This document shows positions 1 through 8,742 of a stretch of 64,000 nucleotides of DNA, in pieces. The notes beneath the pieces were generated by a model, which did no database searches, was not told where the DNA came from, and saw nothing but the letters and a program-made list of their open reading frames with translations. The stretch's first letter is position 1. Each line of letters opens with the position of its first letter. The position numbers and the translations under genes were made by a program. This DNA comes from an uncultured Bacteroides sp. (lineage in GTDB: Bacteria; Bacteroidota; Bacteroidia; Bacteroidales; Bacteroidaceae), in NCBI RefSeq assembly GCF_959029255.1, contig NZ_CAUFUE010000007.1, positions 100,738-164,737 of the forward strand, in the 5' to 3' direction.

Positions 1-557
1 ATCAACCAATTTGATTCAGAAGGTTTTATCTTTCGAGAAGCCTTTAATTCTTTTACAATTCTATCCTGTGTAATTCTATCTAATTTAGGCCATATTTGCT
101 CTTTGGAACGTATCAATCCTTGCGCAAAAAATGCTGCATCAACTAAAGGTTGCCCTCCAGGACCATCAAAACGCATATAATCAGGAGAATCTGGATTTAC
201 AGCATTAGTAATAGCTTTGACTACCAGATCTGTGTATTTAATCCGCAATTTGCCTTCTTTTGTATCATCAGGAGGTAAATTAAGCCAAGCAGAAATTCCA
301 TTAAATGAGCGTCCTAATGCTTCAAGGTGCGTTACATTTTTTCTTGTATTACCGTTATTTAAGCCATCAAATGTTTCGACCGGCATATTTTTACGCAATG
401 TGTTCCGACTCAAATTTGTATATAAAGGATCAATAATCTTTATCATTGAATTAACCCAATACTCACGATCTTTATTTTTTTGAGCATGTGCACCACTTGC
501 TATAAACGTACAGCATAGCACAAACAATAGTGATTTTATAAACTTAATTCTATTCAT
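1..557 (-). CDS. DUF2264 domain protein, C-terminus beyond window edge
   Basis: Partial gene too interrupted by the window edge to be obvious: reading the minus strand from the ATG at 557 gives an open frame to base 1 (185 complete codons, no stop). The product starts with a signal peptide (MNRIKFIKSLLFVLCCTFIA..SGAHAQ) and then shows the N-terminal DUF2264 pattern, including HLEALGRSFNGISAWLNLPP and YMRFDGPGGQPLVDAAFFAQG. DUF2264 proteins are predicted alpha/alpha-barrel carbohydrate-active proteins; from memory some relatives are beta-glucuronidases (GH154), which I cannot verify here. It is the last visible gene of the GH2-GH105-SusC-SusD operon, 81 bp after SusD, with a hairpin between, so its expression may be lower than that of susCD. 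Role in the periplasm in trimming an acidic glycan is inference. Confidence 0.82.
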   Translation of the reverse strand, partial: MNRIKFIKSLLFVLCCTFIASGAHAQKNKDREYWVNSMIKIIDPLYTNLSRNTLRKNMPVETFDGLNNGNTRKNVTHLEALGRSFNGISAWLNLPPDDTKEGKLRIKYTDLVVKAITNAVNPDSPDYMRFDGPGGQPLVDAAFFAQGLIRSKEQIWPKLDRITQDRIVKELKASRKIKPSESNWL

Positions 558-586
558 AATAATCTCAAATATTATATTTATTAAAG

Positions 587-625
587 ATTCTCAGTAACTT
601 TATTCAGCATAAAGTCACTGAGAAT
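587..625 (-). terminator. Intercistronic hairpin between SusD and DUF2264 genes
   Basis: Arms 587-603 (ATTCTCAGTAACTTTAT) and 609-625 pair over 17 bp with one mismatch around a 5-nt loop. On the minus strand it follows the SusD stop and is followed by an AT-rich stretch rather than a clean T-run. It may be a leaky terminator or a 3' stabiliser of the susCD part of the transcript. Confidence 0.55.
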
Positions 626-638
626 TCTTCGATATCAT

Positions 639-2486
639 TTATTCTTCAATAGCTTCTAACGGAGGAATATTTGTCTCAGCTCCTGAATAGCCCTTATTTT
701 GGTTAATATGACCTTTTGTATTAGAATTAATAGTATTTGCAGGTATCGGCCATAAAACATGATATGGACTCATTGTAAAAGTCACATTTGAAATTGTTTT
801 AACACCTTTATTATAGAAATCTGTAGTTTCCATAATTCTATCATAGAAGAAATTGACTTCCGAGAAATTATCCATACTATACACTTTACCTGTATAAGAA
901 GGAGTACCAGTCTGAGCAAACAAATAGGCTATACGGGTTAATTCCGTTTTTCTTGGTTCCTCATAATACAACTCTCTGGCGCGTTCATCTAAAATTGTAC
1001 CGATATTCATATCTCCAGCACTCAAATCTCCAGCACCAGCCCTATTTCTAACTTCATTCACATCATCTGCAGCTTTCTGTAAACTGGCAGCATCTCCTTT
1101 CCAACAATAAGCTTCTGCTCTCAACAAGTAAGTTTCCGCTAAACGGAAAACATACCAGTCGGTATTTCCACCTTCAGGTTGTAATAATCTATCTGGATCC
1201 GGAATAAAAAGCTTATAATGAGGCCAACCGAACCAGCTACGAATTGTATCTTTACACAATAATTGTCCTTTCTCTCCGTAAAGCTGAAGAGGTTTACCAT
1301 AATATTTATTCTTACCTTCCAATGCCGGTGCATTATAAACCAAATCTTCCATATTCATCCAATTTCCTTTTGCATGACGTAAATCATTTGGATCATCCCA
1401 AATTCTTTTAGTATAATAAGGTGTTGCACGACAACGGCCAATACCACGTCCATATTGTTTAACCAAAGAGATTTTAACCTTACCGGCAGCATCCTTTACA
1501 TCTGTTACACCAGCTTTACCATCAGGAGTTAAAAGTGCATTCTTTGTATTTCCGTAATAAGGTACGGCATTTCTCATTGTTCTAATTCCAGCACCTTCAC
1601 TTCCTTCAACCAAATATCTATCAATTACCAGCAAGATTGTTTCCTTATTTTCTGCTAAAGCTTTATTTTCAGGACGATGTAAATCCCATATTACATTTTT
1701 GGAAGCATCTGTTTTTTCTGCTCCAAATCTATTTTTCATTAATTCGTAATTCGGATCATCAATTAAAGCTGTTGCAGTTTCAATTGCCTTATCAAACATT
1801 CTTGATGCCAAATATATTTTAGTCATCAGATGTAATCCGGCAGCACGTGAAGCTTTCCCACGGTCCACAACCTTCGGCATCCATTGACAAGCAAACTCCA
1901 TATCTTGTCTTATTTTATCCAAAACGACTTCTCGTTTAGTCGTATAAAAATCAAGTTTAGGTGCAGTGAACTCTTTTAATAATAAAGGAACATCACCGAA
2001 TTGATTAATTAGCCGATAATAATGATAAGAACGGAAAAAATATGCAGTAGCTAAAATCTCGTTCTTCTCTTCTTCAGAAGCATAAGTAGCATCATCAATA
2101 CGCGTAATCACTGTATTTGCATATCTTATATTATCATACGCTTCATTCCAATACCAACCAACTCTATTGGCATTAGGACTATTCAAGTTCTTATCCGGAG
2201 TAATTACTGTATTCAAATCTTGAGCAACACTCGTTTTATCAGTAGTACCTTCAATAGCAACCTCTGAAAATATATGTTCAGTAATGATTGCCGGTCCATC
2301 GCCATAAAACTCAGCCTTAATTCTTTTTTCGCATACTCCAAGAGCAGCTCGCATTCCATCAGCATCAACAAGCATATTTTCCGGAGCATAAAAAGACAGA
2401 GGTTTGGGTTTCAACCAATTATCATCGCATCCTGTCAGTGCAACCAATACTGCACCTGTTATTAAAAGTTTACTTATATTATTCAT
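639..2486 (-). CDS. RagB/SusD family nutrient-uptake outer membrane lipoprotein
   Basis: Surface glycan-binding lipoprotein that caps the partner SusC transporter. The 615-aa product has a lipoprotein signal ending in the lipobox ALTGC (Cys20), the SusD-like N-terminal helical domain (about 25-230, with NIRYANTVITRIDD and AYFFRSYHYYRLINQFGDVP, the usual TPR-like signature) and the C-terminal RagB/SusD domain including WYVFRLAETYLLRAEAYCWK and DERARELYYEEPRKTEL. Length and order are normal for the family. The gene starts 12 bp after the SusC stop, as expected for a co-transcribed, complex-forming pair. The ligand cannot be read from sequence; the neighbouring GH105 suggests an unsaturated uronic-acid-containing glycan. 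Confidence 0.96.
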   Translation of the reverse strand: MNNISKLLITGAVLVALTGCDDNWLKPKPLSFYAPENMLVDADGMRAALGVCEKRIKAEFYGDGPAIITEHIFSEVAIEGTTDKTSVAQDLNTVITPDKNLNSPNANRVGWYWNEAYDNIRYANTVITRIDDATYASEEEKNEILATAYFFRSYHYYRLINQFGDVPLLLKEFTAPKLDFYTTKREVVLDKIRQDMEFACQWMPKVVDRGKASRAAGLHLMTKIYLASRMFDKAIETATALIDDPNYELMKNRFGAEKTDASKNVIWDLHRPENKALAENKETILLVIDRYLVEGSEGAGIRTMRNAVPYYGNTKNALLTPDGKAGVTDVKDAAGKVKISLVKQYGRGIGRCRATPYYTKRIWDDPNDLRHAKGNWMNMEDLVYNAPALEGKNKYYGKPLQLYGEKGQLLCKDTIRSWFGWPHYKLFIPDPDRLLQPEGGNTDWYVFRLAETYLLRAEAYCWKGDAASLQKAADDVNEVRNRAGAGDLSAGDMNIGTILDERARELYYEEPRKTELTRIAYLFAQTGTPSYTGKVYSMDNFSEVNFFYDRIMETTDFYNKGVKTISNVTFTMSPYHVLWPIPANTINSNTKGHINQNKGYSGAETNIPPLEAIEE

Positions 2487-2498
2487 GATTTTCTTAAA

Positions 2499-5400
2499 TT
2501 ACATTGTAACATTAATACCAAACGTATAAGTTCTCGGAGTAGGGCCACTATTTTCAGGATCCCAAAGATCCCAATCAGGTGCCCATACAGCAACATTCTT
2601 TATATTAGCAAAAACTCTCACATTACTTAAACTAAATTTACGGATCCATTTAGTAGGAAGAGTATAGCCTACAGATATATTATCAAGCCTGATAAAAGAT
2701 TTTTTTCTGTATACATTGAAACCATTTCCACCAGTACTCGAGTCAATACGTGCCCATTTATTAGTTGGATTTTCCGGAGTCCAATAAGGTAATGTATATG
2801 CGTTTTGTCTATCATTGTAAACTGTAGTACCACTATGCTTTGCTATATCAAATGTACCCTTATGCCCCCATAATGAATATAACATAAAAGAGACATCTAA
2901 ATTCTTATATATCTTAAAATCATTTCGTAATGTCCAAGAGAATTTAGGGCTCGTAGTACCTTGAAAAACATTATCTTCAATTGTATAATCTCCACTTTGA
3001 TCTACATCTCTCAGTTTGAAATCTCCCGGTTGAAGACCATACTTAGCAGCTTCTTCTGCCTCATTCTGTTGCCAAACGCCAATTACTTCCAAACCCCATA
3101 TTTCATCTATAGATTTACCTATAAACCATTTATTTTTAATATCATCAGTTTCTTTCTGTCCAATTACATTTCCATTCGCATCCAATATATCCTCCATATC
3201 ACCATATAAATGAAGGATCTTATTTCTATTTAGGGTAAAGTTAAATGTAGAGTTCCAAGTAAAATTACGTTCTTTAATATTTACCGATGTCAAACTTAAC
3301 TCAAAACCCTTATTCTCCACTTCACCCAAGTTGGACATCACATTATCAAAACCTATCAAACTGGGTAAAGTACGTTCTATCAGAAGATCTTTCGTATTAT
3401 TTTTATAAATATCAATATTTCCTTTCAAACGGTCATTTAGTACAGAAAAGTCCAGACCAATATTAAAAGCAGCAGTCCGTTCCCATTTCAATCCTTTATT
3501 AGCCAATGAATTCACATAAACATACGAACCATTGTAGACAGTACCATCAGGTCTCACATAAATATATTTATTGGTACCCATTCTAGCCAAAGCTCTATAA
3601 ACGCCAATATCTCTATTCCCATTCATACCCCAAGATAATCTCAGTTTACCATAATCTAGCCAAGTTGCTTTTTTCATGAAAGGTTCATCAGAGAAAACCC
3701 AACCTAAAGCCACAGAAGGGAATACAGCACGAGGATTTTCTTGTCCAAAAGCAGAATATCCGTCACGACGTACTGTACCTGTTATCATATAACGATTTTT
3801 ATAAGAATAAAACAGGCGCCCCATCAAAGCATCTCCTGTCCGATATTCGTCATCGCTACTAATCGTAGGCAATATGCCACCCTGCATGTAATGATATCCT
3901 AATTGGTCATTCGGATCAAAACCCTCATTATTCATTTTATCACTCCATCTTTGGAATTTTTCTGCATTAAACAGGAAAGTAAAATCTAAGCTATGATCAT
4001 CTGCAAATGTTTGTTTCCATTTCACTATATTATCCAATTGCCAGTAAAAATCATGTCTAAAATTACGATAGGCAGAGCCACCGATATTTTTCCAGTCAGG
4101 GTGTTCAGAAGACTTATGAACAAAATCAGTTGCCCATTCATAACGCGGAGAGAAATTCATCTGATATGAAATATTAAATGGCAATGAAACCTTAGCGTAA
4201 ATATTAGCATTAAGATTATTTACAATATTACGTTTATCCGTATAATACGAATCTATCAAGGGATGTTTTGCTGAAGTATCATCTCCCGGATTCAGTTTCA
4301 TTGTGCCATCTTCATTAGTAGGGGTTCCATAAGGAGTTAGTTTTTGATATTGAATCCAATCAGCTGCAATATCACTCCCATTACGTTGTGCAAACTGTGT
4401 ATTCATACCCACTGTCAGAAAATCAGTTATCTTCGCATCTAAATTCAATCGAGTTCTAAAAGACTTGAATTCATCATTTGTAATCAATCCTTCATTATCT
4501 GTCCATCCCATAGACCAATAATAGTTCATTGATTTTGTTTTTCCTGAAATACTTGCATTATAGTCCTGACGTAACCCATTTTGAAATACCATATCAGCCC
4601 AATCGACTGACCTACCTGCTAAATAATTCTGAATTTCAATATCTTTAAATCCAATTCTTCGTAACCAAGTCTCTACAGGATCTCCTTGTGAATTATCATA
4701 AGCCATCCAGTTTTCCAAAGAAATATCCGAAGGCAACGTACGCGGATCATTAAACTGATAAGGTTGATGAGTAGGATTTGCACTGTTAAAAACATCCGTA
4801 CGCCAAGAAGTAAAATTTTCAGCTCCATATACGTCTTGTTTTATAGCATGTGTAGCTATACCGACAGAAGCATCAAAGTTAATTGTCGGTTTTTCACTTT
4901 TACCCATTTTAGTAGTAATAATAATAACACCACTAGCTGAACGGGCACCATAAATGGCAGCAGAACTGGCATCTTTCAAAACATCAATCTGTTCAATATC
5001 ATTCGGACTAATATCCGCCAAATCACCGGGATAAATTACACCATCCAATACAATCAAAGGTGAAGTTCCTGCATTAATTGAATTCTTACCACGAATCAGT
5101 AGACTTCCTCCCGGCTTTGAACCAGCACTAAATCCAACGCTCAATCCCGGTACATTAGCTCGCAATAAGTCTTGCATAGAAGAAGGACTTTCATTTTCCA
5201 ATTGAGAAGATTTCACTTGCATCACGGCACCAGTCAAGTCTCTCTTTCGAGCCGTACCATAACCAACTACAACAACTTCACTCAATGCTTGTGCATCTTC
5301 AACCAAGCGAATTGTAAGTTCCCTCTTTCCTTTTACAGAAATCTCTTGCTGAGTATATCCAATATAGGATACAACCAATGTTGCATTAGAAGTCACATTT

Positions 5401-5615
5401 ATAGAGAAAACACCATTTACGTCCGAAATAACACCATTAGTTGTTCCTTTCTCCATGATATTCGCTCCAATTATTGCTTCATTGTGCTCATCTACGACTT
5501 TTCCCCTAATTGTTCTCTGCTGTGCAAATGCCTGAACAGTAAACAACAGAAAAGCAATCAGCCAAAAGGCTCTTGTTCTACATTTACCAAATGCATGTCT
5601 TTTCATTGTATACAA
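2499..5615 (-). CDS. SusC/RagA family TonB-linked outer membrane transporter
   Basis: TonB-dependent oligosaccharide importer of the outer membrane. The 1038-aa product has a signal peptide ending around VQAFAQ, a carboxypeptidase-regulatory-like beta-sandwich (RTIRGKVVDEHNEAIIGANI, about 30-115), a TonB-box-like VVVVGYGTARKRDLTGAV region, a plug domain with the SusC/RagA signature (PLIVLDGVIYPGDLADISPN, then VLKDASSAAIYGARSASGVI) and a long beta-barrel ending in a C-terminal aromatic/hydrophobic strand (TFGINVTM). A start at the third codon after MYT (MKRHAFG, base 5606) is equally plausible and gives a more typical signal peptide. It lies between GH105 (22 bp upstream) and SusD, so it is part of the PUL operon controlled from the GH2 promoter. 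Confidence 0.97.
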   Translation of the reverse strand: MYTMKRHAFGKCRTRAFWLIAFLLFTVQAFAQQRTIRGKVVDEHNEAIIGANIMEKGTTNGVISDVNGVFSINVTSNATLVVSYIGYTQQEISVKGKRELTIRLVEDAQALSEVVVVGYGTARKRDLTGAVMQVKSSQLENESPSSMQDLLRANVPGLSVGFSAGSKPGGSLLIRGKNSINAGTSPLIVLDGVIYPGDLADISPNDIEQIDVLKDASSAAIYGARSASGVIIITTKMGKSEKPTINFDASVGIATHAIKQDVYGAENFTSWRTDVFNSANPTHQPYQFNDPRTLPSDISLENWMAYDNSQGDPVETWLRRIGFKDIEIQNYLAGRSVDWADMVFQNGLRQDYNASISGKTKSMNYYWSMGWTDNEGLITNDEFKSFRTRLNLDAKITDFLTVGMNTQFAQRNGSDIAADWIQYQKLTPYGTPTNEDGTMKLNPGDDTSAKHPLIDSYYTDKRNIVNNLNANIYAKVSLPFNISYQMNFSPRYEWATDFVHKSSEHPDWKNIGGSAYRNFRHDFYWQLDNIVKWKQTFADDHSLDFTFLFNAEKFQRWSDKMNNEGFDPNDQLGYHYMQGGILPTISSDDEYRTGDALMGRLFYSYKNRYMITGTVRRDGYSAFGQENPRAVFPSVALGWVFSDEPFMKKATWLDYGKLRLSWGMNGNRDIGVYRALARMGTNKYIYVRPDGTVYNGSYVYVNSLANKGLKWERTAAFNIGLDFSVLNDRLKGNIDIYKNNTKDLLIERTLPSLIGFDNVMSNLGEVENKGFELSLTSVNIKERNFTWNSTFNFTLNRNKILHLYGDMEDILDANGNVIGQKETDDIKNKWFIGKSIDEIWGLEVIGVWQQNEAEEAAKYGLQPGDFKLRDVDQSGDYTIEDNVFQGTTSPKFSWTLRNDFKIYKNLDVSFMLYSLWGHKGTFDIAKHSGTTVYNDRQNAYTLPYWTPENPTNKWARIDSSTGGNGFNVYRKKSFIRLDNISVGYTLPTKWIRKFSLSNVRVFANIKNVAVWAPDWDLWDPENSGPTPRTYTFGINVTM

Positions 5616-5637
5616 AATTTAATGATTAATAAATAGG

Positions 5638-6726
5638 TTATTTCATTTTCAATATTTCAATACCTGCCAACAAGAAAGCTCCCACCCCATAAACTTCTGT
5701 CATGTCCTTCGTAACTTTCTCAGGAGCAGCACTTACTGGTTGTACATATCCAAGCATTCCATCTTCATGGACATAACTTTTCAAAGCATTCCATCCTTTT
5801 AAAGCGGCTTTTTTATACCTCTTACCTTTCAATATTCCTTGATTAATGCCCCATGTCAAACCATAGACAAAGAATCCAGAGGCGCTATTCTCAGGAGAAG
5901 GATAAGATTTAGGATCAAGCATACTAGCATGCCAAGAACCCTTTTCATCCTGACAATCAAGAACCGCAGAAGCCATTTCTTTATAGATTTTCAAATAATA
6001 ATTATAAGTAGTATGCTCCTTGGGTAAGTTCTGTAGTAGCAAAGGAAGTCCGGCAAAAACCCAACCATTACCTCTACCCCAAAATACTTTCTCACCATTC
6101 TTCTCCCGTTTTGTAATATAACGTCTATCTCTATAATATAATTTTGAATCTGTGTCGTATAAAGAGTCAGTAGCCTCCTTAAACTCCTTATCCATGAAAT
6201 CTAGATAATTCTTCTCAGGATATAATTTATTTAATAAGCCATAAACTGGAGGAGCCATAAATAAAGCATCGCACCAAGACCAACGTTCAGACCATTTAGG
6301 TGCTCCTAACCATAAACGAGCTTTTGAAGGATTGGCAACCACAGAATCAACCCTAGCAATAGTTGGTTGAATCATAGCCGGGTTATTATATTTTTCAAAC
6401 ATACGAATGTACATCTGTGCTACAACTATATCATCCGCATGATATAGACGTGCCAAAAATTTCCAGTTATGCCTCTTTCCTATCTGCATCAAAAAATCGT
6501 AATAACGGTCATCTTGCGTATAATCAGCCCATTCTATCATACCACGGAATAACACCCCATTAGTCCATGCCAAGTCATGGTGCTTCACCTGCGATTGATG
6601 CTCAATTTGCCATATAGCAACTTTATCAATTAACTCACGATCCTTCTCCTTCTGACCTACAGCTTTAAGATTAGGTAAAAAGGACAATAATAAAATAAAT
6701 AAAATAAGCCTTCTTTTCATCAGCAT
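5638..6726 (-). CDS. GH105/GH88-type unsaturated glucuronyl or rhamnogalacturonyl hydrolase
   Basis: Exported glycoside hydrolase expected to remove the unsaturated uronic acid left at the non-reducing end of oligosaccharides by a polysaccharide lyase. The 362-aa protein has a signal peptide (residues 1-24) and the (alpha/alpha)6-barrel motifs of the family: LYHADDIVVAQMY (Asp98/99), RWSWCDALFMAPPVYG with the likely catalytic Asp153, and FWGRGNGWVFAGLPLLL near 215-230; a late GFFVYGLTWGINQG motif is also typical. GH105 and GH88 cannot be separated safely by eye; the length and WGRGNGW motif favour GH105 (YteR/YesR-like). No polysaccharide lyase is visible inside the window, so it may lie beyond the left edge or elsewhere. 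Gaps to GH2 and SusC are about 20 bp. Confidence 0.88.
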   Translation of the reverse strand: MLMKRRLILFILLLSFLPNLKAVGQKEKDRELIDKVAIWQIEHQSQVKHHDLAWTNGVLFRGMIEWADYTQDDRYYDFLMQIGKRHNWKFLARLYHADDIVVAQMYIRMFEKYNNPAMIQPTIARVDSVVANPSKARLWLGAPKWSERWSWCDALFMAPPVYGLLNKLYPEKNYLDFMDKEFKEATDSLYDTDSKLYYRDRRYITKREKNGEKVFWGRGNGWVFAGLPLLLQNLPKEHTTYNYYLKIYKEMASAVLDCQDEKGSWHASMLDPKSYPSPENSASGFFVYGLTWGINQGILKGKRYKKAALKGWNALKSYVHEDGMLGYVQPVSAAPEKVTKDMTEVYGVGAFLLAGIEILKMK

Positions 6727-6746
6727 TAAGTTTATAAGATTACTAG

Positions 6747-8561
6747 TTATTTCAAAGAATTACATATTTCACCATTCGCTTTCCTCAGTAACTGCTCATC
6801 CATCTTTATCACCTTCCGGTCATACGTCATCAAACCATTCACCTCTATCTCCACATCTGTTGTTTGTGTATAAACTGCGGCAGAGAAACCTTTAGAAATC
6901 AGTTTTTTCAGTTGTGCAGCATACTTCATATACTCAGCGGTAGCTTCCTTAGAAGTATTAAACTGGACATATCCCCAGTTCCTATCCGGTTCCCAAAGAT
7001 GATCTTTCATTACCAATCCAATACCTCCATATTCTCCCAACACATTGGCTCGTTGAGCATCATACAAATACATTTTGGGTTCCGGATAGTTGTGCAAATC
7101 CAACATATCACCACAAGTATAATGATTACCGCCACTGGCAGGATTTACTAACCGGGTAGGATCATATTCTTGAGTCCATTCTGCAATTTCACGTGTTTTA
7201 AATTGCCCCCAAGCCTCATTAAAAGGTACCCATGTACTGATACAAGGATAAGAATACAGGCAATCAATAATTTCCTTCCATTCTTTACGATATGTATCCT
7301 CAGAAAAAGCAGTTCGGGTTAGTTCTGTTCCTTCAAAATATTTTCTATTCTGCCATTCGGGATTTCGATCACCACTAGGCATATCTTGCCAAACAATCAC
7401 TCCTAGCTTATCGCAATGAGTATACCAACGGGCAGGTTCTACCTTTATGTGTTTTCTTATCATGTTAAATCCCAAATCTTTCGTTTTCCGGATATCAAAG
7501 CATAAAGCCTCATCCGAAGGCGCCGTATACAAACCATCCGGCCACCATCCTTGATCCAATGGACCAAATTGAAACAAATCTTTATTATTCAATTGTAAGC
7601 GTACAATCCCATTTTTATCTCTTTTCATTGAGTATTTGCGCATAGCAACATAACTTTTCACTTTATCTATAACTTCATTCTTAGAAATCAGTGAAACTTC
7701 CATCTGATAAAGGAAAGGAGAATCCGGTGACCAATGTTTTACATCGGCAGGCATGGAAACCTCAACGGGCAAACCGTTGACAGAAGTTCCCATAGCTACC
7801 AAATGCTTTCCTTCAAACACTTTTACCTCCAACTTGTCAGAATGATTTTTATCATCCGTTTCTATTTCTACCTTAATCTTATTAATATCTATATCCGGAG
7901 TCGTCTTGATGCCCGAAATGTAATGGGCAGAAACCGGCTCCAACCATACGGTCTGCCAAATACCACTTACCGGAGTATACCATATACCATGAGGCTTACT
8001 TACTTGCTTACCCCGAGGTTGAGGTCCTTTGTCTGTAGGATCCCAAACTTTTACCATCAAACTATTCTTTCCCTTCCGTAAAGCATCAGTTATATCGAAA
8101 AAGAAAGGAGTAAATCCGCCGGTATGTTCGCCTACTTTTATATCATTGACCCATGTTTCCGTCTTCCAATCTACAGCACCAAAGTGCAACAGCACTCTTT
8201 TTCCATTCCATTTGTTCGGGACTGCAAATTCACGCTGATACCACAATTCATTTTCTACCCCCAAAGTTTTGCCTACTCCCGAAAGGCTTGATTCCACCGC
8301 AAACGGAACCAAAATCTTTCCATCAAAAGTTACCGGTGAAGGCTGTCCCATCGGTAAAATAGCATAATTCCATAACCCATTCAGATTTTGCCAATCCGTA
8401 CGTTCCATGATAGGACGAGGATATTCCGGAAAGAGATTATCAACCTCAATCTTTTCAGCCCATACAGTTTTAATTTTATCACCGACAGGTTTCCACTGCG
8501 CCGAAGTCGTTTGAAAAATAAAGAAGGACAATACTAAAAAGAGATACGTTTGTTTTATCAT
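6747..8561 (-). CDS. Glycoside hydrolase family 2 protein
   Basis: Retaining exo-glycosidase, family GH2, probably periplasmic (signal peptide 1-21, TTSAQ cleavage region). Domain order in the 604-aa protein is sugar-binding jelly-roll (about 50-210, with LNGLWNYAI and GAVDWKTETWVNDIKVGEHT), immunoglobulin-like domain (about 210-310) and TIM barrel (310-604). The predicted acid/base is Glu449 in STWVPFNEAWGQ and the nucleophile is Glu510 in NVLGEYGG; LGFNMIRKHIKVEPARWYTHCDKLG matches the conserved barrel entry. The protein is shorter than LacZ-type enzymes and resembles compact Bacteroides GH2 enzymes. Whether it is a beta-galactosidase, beta-glucuronidase or other cannot be decided. It is the first gene of the PUL operon, directly behind the promoter and repeat operator at 8605-8671. 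Confidence 0.92.
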   Translation of the reverse strand: MIKQTYLFLVLSFFIFQTTSAQWKPVGDKIKTVWAEKIEVDNLFPEYPRPIMERTDWQNLNGLWNYAILPMGQPSPVTFDGKILVPFAVESSLSGVGKTLGVENELWYQREFAVPNKWNGKRVLLHFGAVDWKTETWVNDIKVGEHTGGFTPFFFDITDALRKGKNSLMVKVWDPTDKGPQPRGKQVSKPHGIWYTPVSGIWQTVWLEPVSAHYISGIKTTPDIDINKIKVEIETDDKNHSDKLEVKVFEGKHLVAMGTSVNGLPVEVSMPADVKHWSPDSPFLYQMEVSLISKNEVIDKVKSYVAMRKYSMKRDKNGIVRLQLNNKDLFQFGPLDQGWWPDGLYTAPSDEALCFDIRKTKDLGFNMIRKHIKVEPARWYTHCDKLGVIVWQDMPSGDRNPEWQNRKYFEGTELTRTAFSEDTYRKEWKEIIDCLYSYPCISTWVPFNEAWGQFKTREIAEWTQEYDPTRLVNPASGGNHYTCGDMLDLHNYPEPKMYLYDAQRANVLGEYGGIGLVMKDHLWEPDRNWGYVQFNTSKEATAEYMKYAAQLKKLISKGFSAAVYTQTTDVEIEVNGLMTYDRKVIKMDEQLLRKANGEICNSLK

Positions 8562-8604
8562 AATATTACTTTCTGAATAGATGTTTTTACTACATTAACT
8601 GCAA

Positions 8605-8671
8605 CAAAAGTAGCCCAAACAACATATCTCAGATAAAACAAACATCCCAATAAATGAAACAAATATCCCAA
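8605..8671 (-). promoter_or_regulatory. PUL operon promoter with candidate HTCS operator (18-bp direct repeats)
   Basis: On the minus strand a -7 box TACTTTTG (8612-8605) lies about 45 nt before the GH2 ATG. Upstream of it are two direct repeats, 8633-8650 and 8654-8671, which read TTGGGATGTTTGTTTTAT and TTGGGATATTTGTTTCAT: 16 of 18 identical and exactly 21 bp apart. No TTTG -33 box stands at the usual distance; the proximal repeat takes its place. The spacing fits a dimer of an AraC-type DNA-binding domain on one DNA face, and the HTCS gene immediately upstream ends in such a domain. Confidence 0.72.
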
Positions 8672-8742
8672 ATCCGGAAAAGAATAGCAAATGCATGCCA
8701 AATGGGAATATTCTTATATTCTTGGGAAAATATTATTTTTTC

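Noticed and set aside
217..483. 88-codon plus-strand open frame at left edge
   Set aside because: Antisense to the DUF2264 gene whose minus-strand frame has a signal peptide and family motifs.
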